From Synechococcaceae bacterium WB8_1B_136 (GTDB lineage: Bacteria > Cyanobacteriota > Cyanobacteriia > PCC-6307 > Cyanobiaceae), in contig RGNC01000015.1 in NCBI GenBank assembly GCA_010029175.1, forward strand, positions 1 through 20,765: a DNA stretch of 20,765 nt. Reading direction: 5' to 3'. The notes under the pieces are model-generated. The model was not told where the DNA came from and did no database searches. It saw only the letters and a list, made by a program, of their open reading frames with translations. Shown piece after piece: positions 1 to 7,250 of this stretch. Within the stretch, counting starts at the first letter, position 1. Each line of letters begins with the position of its first letter. A program made the position numbers and the translations under genes.

Positions 1-1084
1 CTACTTCCTCTCGGTGAGCCGGGCCAAGGCCGCGGCCGTGCCCGAGCACTGGATCCGCCGCCAGACCCTCGCCAACGAAGAGCGCTTCGTGACCCCCGAG
101 CTCAAGGGGCGCGAGGGCAAGATCCTGCAGCTCAAGGCCCGGGCCGCCCTGCGGGAATACGCGCTGTTCTGCGAGCTGCGCCAGGCAGTGGGCGAACAGG
201 CCGGTCCGATTCGCGCCGCGGCGCGGCTGGTGGCGGAACTGGACGCCCTCGCCTCGCTGGCGGAGGTGGCGGCCAGCGGCGGCTACTGCCGGCCGGAGAT
301 CACAGCAGGGCGCGAGCTGCTGATTGAGGCCGGCAGGCACCCGGTGGTGGAACAGCTGCTGGTGGAACAGCCCTTCACCCCCAACGCCATCGCCCTTGGA
401 TCCGCCGGGGCCGCTGTGGATGCCGGGGATACCGATCACCCCGACCTGATCGTGCTCACCGGCCCCAACGCCAGCGGCAAGAGCTGCTACCTGCGCCAGA
501 CCGGCCTGCTACAGCTGATGGCCCAGATCGGCAGCTGGATTCCGGCCCGTTCGGCCCGGCTCGGCATCGCCGATCGCATCTTCACCCGCGTCGGCGCCGG
601 CGACGACCTGGCGGCCGGCCAGTCCACCTTCATGGTGGAGATGGCGGAAACGGCCAACATCCTCCACCACGCCACCGATCGCTCGCTGGTGCTGCTGGAT
701 GAAATCGGCCGCGGCACCGCCACCTTCGACGGCCTCTCGATCGCCTGGGCCGTGGCCGAGCACCTGGCGATCGAGATCCGGGCCCGCTCGGTGTTTGCCA
801 CCCACTACCACGAGCTCAACGAGCTGGGCGAGCAGCTGGCCAATGTGGCCAATGCCCAGGTGCTGGTGCAGGAAACCGGCGAGGAACTGGTGTTCCTGCA
901 CCAGGTGGTGCCCGGCGGCGCCAGCCGCAGCTACGGCATCGAAGCAGCCCGCCTGGCCGGGGTGCCGGCAACGGTGGTGCGCCGCGCCCGCCAGGTGCTG
1001 AGCCGCATCGAGGCCAACAGCCACGTGGCGGTGGGGCTGGAAGTGAGTCGGGCTCAGGCGGATCAGCTGCCGGCCGCGGCCTGA
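1..1084 (+). CDS. mutS: DNA mismatch repair ATPase MutS, C-terminal part (5' end outside window)
   Basis: MutS recognises mismatches as a dimer and uses ATP to act as a sliding clamp that recruits the downstream repair machinery. The frame is open from base 2 with no start needed, so the gene begins left of the window. What is seen is the end of the core/lever region (HWIRRQTLANEERFVTPEL) and the whole ATPase domain. Walker A GPNASGKS is at 461-484. The Walker B stretch LVLLDEIGRG is at about 685-714, followed by GTATFDGLSIAWA, and the conserved ATHYHEL lies near 795-815. The C-terminal helix-turn-helix dimerisation part (GIEAARLAGVPATVVRRARQ) follows, and the protein ends soon after it. The variant Walker A with ASGKS is, from memory, usual in cyanobacteria. 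The last 22 bases overlap the 3' end of cobH on the other strand. Confidence 0.96.
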   Translation, partial: YFLSVSRAKAAAVPEHWIRRQTLANEERFVTPELKGREGKILQLKARAALREYALFCELRQAVGEQAGPIRAAARLVAELDALASLAEVAASGGYCRPEITAGRELLIEAGRHPVVEQLLVEQPFTPNAIALGSAGAAVDAGDTDHPDLIVLTGPNASGKSCYLRQTGLLQLMAQIGSWIPARSARLGIADRIFTRVGAGDDLAAGQSTFMVEMAETANILHHATDRSLVLLDEIGRGTATFDGLSIAWAVAEHLAIEIRARSVFATHYHELNELGEQLANVANAQVLVQETGEELVFLHQVVPGGASRSYGIEAARLAGVPATVVRRARQVLSRIEANSHVAVGLEVSRAQADQLPAAA

Positions 1085-1752
1085 TCCAGCCAGGCGCGGC
1101 GCAACAGGGCATTCACGGCGGCTCCCACCAGACCGGCGCCACCGCGGCTGCCCTCCAGGCGGATCTGGGGCAGGGGGCTGCTGGCCAGATGGCGCTTGCT
1201 TTCGGCCACCCCCACAAAGCCCACCGGCATGCCGATCACCAGGGCCGGCGCCGGCACCAGCGCTGCGGCCACCTGCTCCAGCAGCACCTCCAGAGCGGTG
1301 GGAGCACTGCCGATCAGCACCACCGCACCGGGATGCGCGGCCAAGGCCCGCTCGATGCCGGCGGCGCTGCGGGTGCTGCCGCGGGGAGCCCGGGCAGGGG
1401 CCCAATCGAGCACGCTGCACACCCTGTTGCCAAAGGTGCGGCGTGCCATCGGAGCCACCGCCGCGGCCGCCATGGCGGTGTCGGTGAGGATCGGCACCCC
1501 GGCCGCCAACGCCTCCAGACCCGCCTCACAGGCACCATCGGAAAAGCGCAGCAGGGGGGCCAGATCACAATCACCGCTGCTGTGCACCAACCTCAGCAGC
1601 ACGTCCTGCTGCACCGGGCTCAGGGGAGCCAGGAGTGCCTGAATCTGCGGCTCCTGGCGGATCAGCCGGATGCTCTCCACAAAGATCGGGTGATCCAAGG
1701 CTGGCTGGTCTACGGAGTCAGCCAGATCGGTGTCGGTGGATTCAATCGCCAT
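1063..1752 (-). CDS. cobH: Precorrin-8X methylmutase
   Basis: CobH/CbiC moves a methyl group from C-11 to C-12 of precorrin-8X, giving hydrogenobyrinate (or the cobalt form) in the corrin ring part of cobalamin synthesis. The 229-residue product has the family hallmarks: HPIFVESIRLI (residues 21-31), the catalytic-type histidine in VHSSGD (His57), TDTAMAAAAV and FGNRV in the middle, and IGSAPTALEVLLE plus GMPVGFVGVAESK near the C-terminus. The ATG at 1752 is chosen. A TTG six codons upstream (1770) keeps the frame open but adds nothing conserved. The gene is transcribed toward mutS and its stop lies inside the mutS coding region. It has no other cobalamin gene next to it, which is common in cyanobacteria, where cob genes are scattered. 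Confidence 0.94.
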   Translation of the reverse strand: MAIESTDTDLADSVDQPALDHPIFVESIRLIRQEPQIQALLAPLSPVQQDVLLRLVHSSGDCDLAPLLRFSDGACEAGLEALAAGVPILTDTAMAAAAVAPMARRTFGNRVCSVLDWAPARAPRGSTRSAAGIERALAAHPGAVVLIGSAPTALEVLLEQVAAALVPAPALVIGMPVGFVGVAESKRHLASSPLPQIRLEGSRGGAGLVGAAVNALLRRAWLDQAAAGS

Positions 1753-1855
1753 GGCACCGAGACTTGGCAAGGGGAGCGACCCACCCAGCGAAGAGAGGTC
1801 GAGCTGGGGTCCCCGGAGATCTGGGGATCCGGTTCCAGGGGGTCCTCGAAGGAAG

Positions 1856-1894
1856 TCTCCCTAATTCTGTACAGGCTGTACACAATTAGGGAGA
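1856..1894 (+). repeat. Dispersed palindromic element, copy 1
   Basis: The arms TCTCCCTAATT (1856-1866) and AATTAGGGAGA (1884-1894) are exact inverted repeats around the 15-base core TGTACAGGCTGTACA (1868-1882, centre 1875). The only mismatch is C1867/C1883. It lies between the divergent starts of cobH and the Phd-PIN fusion gene, 51 bases upstream of the latter's ATG. There is no T-run on either side, so it does not look like a Rho-independent terminator. It aligns without gaps to copies near 9772, 15945 and 17944. Confidence 0.9.
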
Positions 1895-1945
1895 GCCGTG
1901 GGGACTACCCACACCCAGCCCCATCACACCCCAACCATCGCACCC

Positions 1946-2686
1946 ATGGAATCCACCACTACCAGCCTGGGCGTCCAGGAGGCGAGGCGGCGTCTGCCGG
2001 AGCTGCTGGAGCGGGCGGCGGCCGGGGAGAGATTTGTGATCCGGCGTCACCAGACGCCCCTGGCAGCTTTGATGCCCCTCAGCGGACGGGCGCCCAGTGA
2101 TCCACGGCTGCGCCAGCAGCAGATCCAGAAGCTGATGAACCTGCAGGGCAGTGGCCGCGGCTACTGGGATGCCCAGCAGCGGCAGCCGGCCCGGCCCGCG
2201 CCGACGCCACCCAGCTTCGTGCAACCTCTGCAGCGCCAGCAGCGCTTCAACCCGCAGCTGCTCCAGCCGGGTTCGCGCGTGGCCATTGATGGCGCCGCCC
2301 TGGTGGCCTTCCTCGCCGATGCCAAGGGCACCGGCCTCTACCTGGAACCCCTGATGAAGGGCATCGCCTCGGGCCATTGGACGGGGGTGATCAGCTGCGT
2401 GAGCCTGATGCGGGTGCTGGAGGGTCCGCTGGCCCGCGGCGATGAGGCCCTGGCCCAGCGCTACGCGCAGGCCTTCGCCGACCCCAACCACTGGCTGCAG
2501 ATCCCCCCGGATGCGGCCATCGTGACGGCGGCCGCGCGCCTGCGGCAGCAGGAACCGCAACTGCCCGAATGCAGCGCCATTGAACTGGCCACCGCCATTG
2601 AGGCCGGTGCCGCGGTGCTGGTGAGCGATCAACCCGCCCTGGCTCAGACTGGCCAGCACCCTGTGATCAGCGCCCTGCGGATCTGA
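1946..2686 (+). CDS. Phd/YefM-type antitoxin domain fused to a degenerate PIN-like domain
   Basis: The protein has 246 residues from ATG 1946; a GTG at 1898 would add 16 residues without conserved features. Residues 8-46 read as a Phd/YefM DNA-binding antitoxin (LGVQEARRRLPELLERAAAG, then RFVIRRHQTPLAALMPL). A Gln/Pro-rich linker runs from about 53 to 108. Residues 111-246 resemble a VapC-like PIN fold: an opening strand with Asp115 (RVAIDGAALVAFL), VSLMRVLEGPLARGD, then AARLRQ, SAIELATAIEAGA and VLVSDQPAL with Asp228. By my alignment the second and third usual acidic positions are Arg156 and Ser210, so nuclease activity is doubtful. It could be a regulator or a fused, silenced toxin-antitoxin pair. 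A TGTACA-containing palindrome sits just upstream. holA follows after 12 bases, suggesting one transcript. The domain calls are pattern recognition; the function is unknown. Confidence 0.7.
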   Translation: MESTTTSLGVQEARRRLPELLERAAAGERFVIRRHQTPLAALMPLSGRAPSDPRLRQQQIQKLMNLQGSGRGYWDAQQRQPARPAPTPPSFVQPLQRQQRFNPQLLQPGSRVAIDGAALVAFLADAKGTGLYLEPLMKGIASGHWTGVISCVSLMRVLEGPLARGDEALAQRYAQAFADPNHWLQIPPDAAIVTAAARLRQQEPQLPECSAIELATAIEAGAAVLVSDQPALAQTGQHPVISALRI

Positions 2687-2698
2687 GGCCCGAGCCCG

Positions 2699-3703
2699 AT
2701 GCCGATCCACCTGCTCTGGGGCGACGACGAGGCGGCCCGCAACCGGGCCGTGGAGGCCCTGATCAGCAAGCGCACCGATCCCGCCTGGCAGAGCATCAAC
2801 CTCAGCCGCCTCGATGGCAACGACTCCGCGCAAGCGGCCCAGGCCCTCTCCGAGGCCCGCACGCCCCCCTTCGGCGGCGGCGATCGGGTGGTGGTGCTGC
2901 AGCGCAGCCCGTTCTGCAACCAATGCCCGGCCGAACTGGCGGAGCAGCTGGAGGCGGCGCTGGAGCTGATCCCCGACAGCTGCCACCTGGTGTTGGTGAG
3001 TGCCAGCAAACCCGATGCACGGCTGCGCACCACCAAGGCGCTGCAGAAGCTGGTGAAGGCCGGCGGCGCCTTCGAACGCAGCTTCCAGCTGCCGGCGGTG
3101 TGGGATGGGGCCGGCCAGGTGGACCTGATGGCCCGCACGGCGCGAGAGATGGGGCTGGTGCTGGAACCAGCAGCAGCCGAGGCCCTGGCGGAGGCGATCG
3201 GCAGCGACAGCGCCCGGCTGGCCAGCGAGCTGGAGAAACTCTCCCTCTATGTGGGGGCAACCAGTGGCGGCAGCAGTGGCACCAGCCAACCGATCACCGC
3301 CGCGGCCGTTCAGGCCCTGATCGGCAGCCAGGCCACCACGAGCCTGCAGGTGGGGGACGCGCTGCTGGCCGGTCGCCCAGCGGAGGCAATCGCCCTGGTG
3401 GATGCGCTGCTGCTGGCCAACGAGCCGGGCCTGCGGATCGTGGCGGCGCTCACCAGTCAGATCCGCGGCTGGCTGTGGGTGAGCCTGCTGGATCAGCAAG
3501 GGGAACAGGACGTGGCCGTCATCGCCAAGGCCGCCGGCATCGGCAACCCCAAGCGCATCTATGTGATGCGAAAGCAGATCCGCGGCCGGCAGCCCAGTCG
3601 GTTTCTGGCGCTGCTGGGGCAGTTGCTCACGGTGGAGGCGGCCCTCAAGCGCGGCACCGCAGCAGGGGATGCCTTCCGCGATGGCTTCCTGCTGGCGGGC
3701 TGA
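2699..3703 (+). CDS. holA: DNA polymerase III delta subunit
   Basis: HolA is the wrench of the clamp loader: it binds the beta sliding clamp and opens it so that it can be placed on primed DNA. The 334-residue product has the usual delta start PIHLLWGDDEAARNRAVEAL and no functional Walker A, as expected for delta. Other recognisable stretches are SLSEARTPPFGGG-like SEARTPPFGGGDRVVVLQ, the ASELEKLSLYVG region of the middle domain, and the C-terminal collar region with LLANEPGLRIVAALTSQIR. The length is normal for the family. The ATG lies 12 bases after the Phd-PIN gene and 84 bases before lysC on the same strand. Its partner, the beta clamp (dnaN), is encoded 7 kb to the right. Confidence 0.93.
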   Translation: MPIHLLWGDDEAARNRAVEALISKRTDPAWQSINLSRLDGNDSAQAAQALSEARTPPFGGGDRVVVLQRSPFCNQCPAELAEQLEAALELIPDSCHLVLVSASKPDARLRTTKALQKLVKAGGAFERSFQLPAVWDGAGQVDLMARTAREMGLVLEPAAAEALAEAIGSDSARLASELEKLSLYVGATSGGSSGTSQPITAAAVQALIGSQATTSLQVGDALLAGRPAEAIALVDALLLANEPGLRIVAALTSQIRGWLWVSLLDQQGEQDVAVIAKAAGIGNPKRIYVMRKQIRGRQPSRFLALLGQLLTVEAALKRGTAAGDAFRDGFLLAG

Positions 3704-3787
3704 GAACGGCAGGCCGGCACAGCGACGGTCGGCATAGGAAAATCGGCGATTCCCGCCGCATCGGCGCCGAGCCGGCGCCCCTCCGCC

Positions 3788-5641
3788 ATGGCCCTGCTGG
3801 TTCAGAAGTTCGGGGGCACCTCCGTGGCGGATGTGGAGCGCATCCAGGCGGTGGCCCGGCGGATCGCGGACAGCCGGGATGCCGGCAACGACCTGGTGAT
3901 CGTGGTGTCGGCCATGGGCCACACCACCGACGAACTCACCGGCCTGGCCCGTGCCATCAGCGCTGATCCGCCCCAGCGGGAGATGGACATGCTGCTGGCC
4001 ACCGGCGAACAGGTGTCGATCGCGCTGCTGGCGATGGCCCTGCAGGCGATCGGCATGCCGGCCGTGTCGATGACCGGCCCCCAGGTGGGCATCCTCACCG
4101 AATCGGCCCACGGCCGGGCCCGCATCCTGGAGGTGCGCACCGATCGGTTGCGGCGACTGCTCGACGACGGCCAGGTGGTGGTGGTGGCCGGCTTCCAAGG
4201 CACCAGCAGCGGCCTCTCGGGCACCCCCGAGATCACCACCCTCGGCCGCGGCGGCTCCGACACCTCTGCGGTGGCCCTGGCGGCGGCCCTCGGCGCCGAT
4301 GCCTGCGAGATCTACACCGATGTGCCCGGGGTGCTCACCACCGACCCCCGCAAGGTGGCCGATGCCCAGCTGATGGACACGATCACCTGCAACGAGATGC
4401 TGGAGCTGGCCAGCCTCGGGGCGGCCGTGCTGCATCCGCGGGCGGTGGAGATCGCCCGCAACTACGGCGTGCCACTGGTGGTGCGCTCCAGCTGGAGCGA
4501 CGCCCCCGGCACCGTGCTCACCAGCGACGCCGCCAGCCGCCGCGGCAGCAGCGAGGGGCTGGAGCTGGGCAAGCCGGTGGACGGCGCCGAACTGGAGAGC
4601 CAGCAGGCGGTGCTGGCCCTGGCCCATGTGCCGGATCGTCCCGGCGTGGCGGCCCAGTTGTTCGAGGCGCTCTCGGCCGCCGGGCTGAACGTGGATCTGA
4701 TCGTGCAGGCCACCCATGAAGCCGATCCCCATTGCAGCGGCAGCGCCTGCGGATTCACCAACGACATTGCCTTCACCGTGGCGGAGGCCCAGCTGGAGCC
4801 TGCCCAACTGGTGTGCCGCGAGGTGCTGGCGGCGATGGGTGCCGCCGCTGCCGGGGCCACCCTCAGCGCCGAGGCGGGCATGGCCAAGCTGAGCATCTCC
4901 GGCGCTGGCATCATGGGGCGCCCCGGCGTGGCCGCCCGCCTGTTCGACACCCTGGCCAAGGGGGGCATCAACCTGCGGCTGATCGCCACCAGCGAGGTGA
5001 AGGTGAGCTGCTTGGTGGCGGGGCACCAGGGCACCAAAGCCCTGCAGGCGGCAGCCAGCTGCTTCGAGTTGATCGACCAGCAACTGCGCCTCGATCCAGC
5101 CCCGTCGGGCACCGGCGAACCGGAGGTGCGCGGCGTGGCCCTCGACCGCGACCAGGCCCAGGTGTCCGTGCGCCGCATTCCCGACAAGCCCGGCACCGCC
5201 GCGGCCGTGTGCCGGGCCCTGGCCGATGCCGGCATCAGCCTCGATGCGATCGTGCAATCGGAGCGCACCCACGGCAGCGGCGAACAGCTCAGCCGCGACA
5301 TGGGCTTCACCCTGCGCCGCGACGACCTGCCCCGGGCCCAGGCGGCCCTGCAACCGCTGCTGGCCCAATGGCCCGGCGCCAGCTTCGAGGAGGGCATGGC
5401 CATCGCCCGGGTGAGCGCCGTGGGGGCCGGCATGCCCTCCACCGCCGGCACCGCCGGCCGCATGTTCCGCGCCCTGGCGGAAGCCGGCATCAACATCGAG
5501 ATGATCGCCACCAGCGAGATCCGCACCAGCTGCGTGGTGCCGGAGGCCGAGGGCGTGCGGGCCCTACAGGCCGTTCACGCCGCCTTCGGCCTGGGCGGCG
5601 CCGTGGTGCACCAGGCCCAGGGCACCGAAGCACCGGTTTGA
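3788..5641 (+). CDS. lysC: Aspartate kinase with four ACT domains
   Basis: It phosphorylates aspartate to aspartyl-4-phosphate, the first step toward lysine, threonine and methionine. The product has 617 residues. The kinase domain opens with VQKFGGTSVADVERI (about residues 5-19) and contains ATGEQVSIALLAMAL and GRGGSDTSAVALAAALGADA, followed by the IYTDVPGVLTTDPR segment. Four ACT modules follow, beginning near residues 275, 365, 459 and 541. They form two alternating pairs: two of the type VPDRPGVAAQLFEAL / IPDKPGTAAAVCRAL and two of the type GRPGVAARLFDTL / STAGTAGRMFRAL, each of the latter ending in IATSE. This internal duplication is the known cyanobacterial form and implies feedback control by lysine and/or threonine. 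thrC, a later step of the threonine branch, is also in the window. The start is the ATG at 3788. Confidence 0.96.
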   Translation: MALLVQKFGGTSVADVERIQAVARRIADSRDAGNDLVIVVSAMGHTTDELTGLARAISADPPQREMDMLLATGEQVSIALLAMALQAIGMPAVSMTGPQVGILTESAHGRARILEVRTDRLRRLLDDGQVVVVAGFQGTSSGLSGTPEITTLGRGGSDTSAVALAAALGADACEIYTDVPGVLTTDPRKVADAQLMDTITCNEMLELASLGAAVLHPRAVEIARNYGVPLVVRSSWSDAPGTVLTSDAASRRGSSEGLELGKPVDGAELESQQAVLALAHVPDRPGVAAQLFEALSAAGLNVDLIVQATHEADPHCSGSACGFTNDIAFTVAEAQLEPAQLVCREVLAAMGAAAAGATLSAEAGMAKLSISGAGIMGRPGVAARLFDTLAKGGINLRLIATSEVKVSCLVAGHQGTKALQAAASCFELIDQQLRLDPAPSGTGEPEVRGVALDRDQAQVSVRRIPDKPGTAAAVCRALADAGISLDAIVQSERTHGSGEQLSRDMGFTLRRDDLPRAQAALQPLLAQWPGASFEEGMAIARVSAVGAGMPSTAGTAGRMFRALAEAGINIEMIATSEIRTSCVVPEAEGVRALQAVHAAFGLGGAVVHQAQGTEAPV

Positions 5642-5649
5642 GCGGGGGA

Positions 5650-5664
5650 TCAGTTCTGAACTGA
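5650..5664. other. Short hairpin in the convergent lysC/purF gap
   Basis: TCAGTTCTGAACTGA is a near-perfect inverted repeat (7-base arms, one central base) in the 49-base gap between the converging stops of lysC and purF. It could help end transcription from either side, but it is short and has no T-run, so a terminator call is weak. Confidence 0.3.
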
Positions 5665-5690
5665 CCCTGCGGGGCTAAGACCTCTAAGAC

Positions 5691-7250
5691 CTACAGCTTG
5701 GCGGCGATGCCGGCGGGCTCCAGCATCAGCTTGCTGTTGCGCAGCGACTCCTCCATCTCGATCGGGTAGGCGCCGTCGAAGCAGGCGGTGCAGAAGTGGG
5801 CGGCGTTGGCCTGGGCCGCCTCCACCATGGCCTGCTTGCTGAGGTAGGCCAGGGAATCCACGCCCAGGTGGGCGGCGATCTCCTCCAGGGTGAGGCGGGC
5901 TGCGATCAGCTGGTCCTGGGTGTCAGTGTCAATGCCGTAGAAGCAGGGGTGGGTGACGGGCGGTGAGCTGATGCGCATGTGCACCTCGGTGGCACCGGCA
6001 TCCCGCAGGGCAGCCACCAGCTTGCGGCTGGTGGTGCCGCGCACGATCGAGTCGTCGATCACCACCACCCGCTTGCCGGCCAGCACATCCGGCAGCGGGT
6101 TGAGCTTCACGCGGATGCCCGCCTCCCGCATGGCCTGGGTGGGCTGGATGAAGGTGCGGCCCACATAGCGGTTCTTGATCAGGCCATCGCCGAAGGGGAT
6201 GCCGCTGAGCTGGGAGTAGCCGATCGCCGCCGGGATGCCGGAATCGGGCACACCGATCACGATGTCGGCATCCACCGGTGTTTCGCGGGCCAGGGCCTCG
6301 CCGATGCGCACCCGGTAGCTGTAGAGCGATTCGCCGAAGAAGCGGCTGTCGGGCCGGGCGAAGTAGATCATCTCGAACACGCACAGCTTGGCCGGCTCCT
6401 CGCACCAGCGGCTGCGGTGGGGGGTGGGATCCCCCGGGCGGAAGTGGATCAGCTCGCCGGGCTGCACATCGCCGTCGAAGCTGGCGCCGATGATGTCGAG
6501 CCCGCAGGTTTCGCTGCTGGCCACCCACTGGGCCTCGCTCAGCTCGCCCATGTGGCCGAACACCAGGGGCCGGATGCCGTGGCCGTCCCGCAGGGCGAAC
6601 AGACCCTCCGGCGTGCCGATCACCAGGCTGAAGGCACCGCGGCAGCGGCCGGCCGCCTCGCGGATAGCAGGCTCCCAGTCCAGGCCAGCGTTCACGGCGT
6701 GCTGGAGAGCAAAGGCAATCAGCTCCGAGTCGGTGGTGGAGGTGAACTGGGCCTCGGGGGTGTCGGCGGCGATGGCCTCGCGCAGCTCAGCCGCGTTCAC
6801 CAGGTTGCCGTTGTGGGCCAGGGCCAGCGGCCCCAGGCGGGTGTTGAGCACCACGGGCTGGGCGTTGCAGGCCTTGCTGCTGCCGGTGGTGGAGTAGCGG
6901 TTGTGGCCGATGGCCAGGTGGCCGGTGAGCCGCTCCAGCACGTCCTGGTCGAACACCTGGCTCACCAGGCCCATGTCCTTGTGGAGGCGCACCTTGTGGG
7001 AGGCGCCTGGGCCCGCCTCGAACACGGCGATGCCGGCCGACTCCTGGCCGCGGTGCTGCAGGGCGTAGAGACCGAAGTAGGTGAGGTTCGCCACCGGCTG
7101 ATCAGAGGCCAGCACCGCAAACACCCCACAGGCCTCCTCGGGCTTGTCGGGACGCTCCGGCTGGCTTGGACGCTCCGGCTGGATGGGATGGGCCGGCTGG
7201 TTCACGGACAAGGGCCTTCCCATCTTTCGATTCCTTTCAACATTGTGCAT
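5691..7250 (-). CDS. purF: Amidophosphoribosyltransferase
   Basis: It makes 5-phosphoribosylamine from PRPP and glutamine, the committed step of purine synthesis. The product has 519 residues including a propeptide. The mature Ntn-type glutaminase would begin at Cys41 (EEA/CGVFAVL), followed by YALQHRGQESAG and HNRYSTTGSS. The phosphoribosyltransferase half shows VVVIDDSIVRGTTSRKL, the PRPP-binding loop. Cysteines in KLCVFEMIYFARPDS, PPVTHPCFYG and FCTACFDGAYP fit the [4Fe-4S] cluster of the Bacillus-type enzyme. The ATG (7250) shares its A with the TGA of purL, so the two are probably translationally coupled; an ATG nine codons later (7223) is possible. The propeptide contains a doubled QPER-PS/PD hexapeptide. 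Confidence 0.96.
   Translation of the reverse strand: MHNVERNRKMGRPLSVNQPAHPIQPERPSQPERPDKPEEACGVFAVLASDQPVANLTYFGLYALQHRGQESAGIAVFEAGPGASHKVRLHKDMGLVSQVFDQDVLERLTGHLAIGHNRYSTTGSSKACNAQPVVLNTRLGPLALAHNGNLVNAAELREAIAADTPEAQFTSTTDSELIAFALQHAVNAGLDWEPAIREAAGRCRGAFSLVIGTPEGLFALRDGHGIRPLVFGHMGELSEAQWVASSETCGLDIIGASFDGDVQPGELIHFRPGDPTPHRSRWCEEPAKLCVFEMIYFARPDSRFFGESLYSYRVRIGEALARETPVDADIVIGVPDSGIPAAIGYSQLSGIPFGDGLIKNRYVGRTFIQPTQAMREAGIRVKLNPLPDVLAGKRVVVIDDSIVRGTTSRKLVAALRDAGATEVHMRISSPPVTHPCFYGIDTDTQDQLIAARLTLEEIAAHLGVDSLAYLSKQAMVEAAQANAAHFCTACFDGAYPIEMEESLRNSKLMLEPAGIAAKL
7150..7182. repeat. 18-base-period direct duplication in the purF propeptide
   Basis: GGACGCTCCGGCTGG occurs at 7150-7164 and again at 7168-7182, a period of 18 bases (six codons). 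On the coding strand it gives two consecutive QPERP-type hexapeptides (residues 24-35) in the part that is removed before the catalytic cysteine. Confidence 0.85.

Noticed and set aside
1886..5368. Very long open frame on the - strand opposite the Phd-PIN gene, holA and lysC
   Set aside because: It lies antisense to two well-recognised genes, is His/Gln/Gly/Ala-rich, and matches no family. Such shadows are expected in GC-rich coding DNA.
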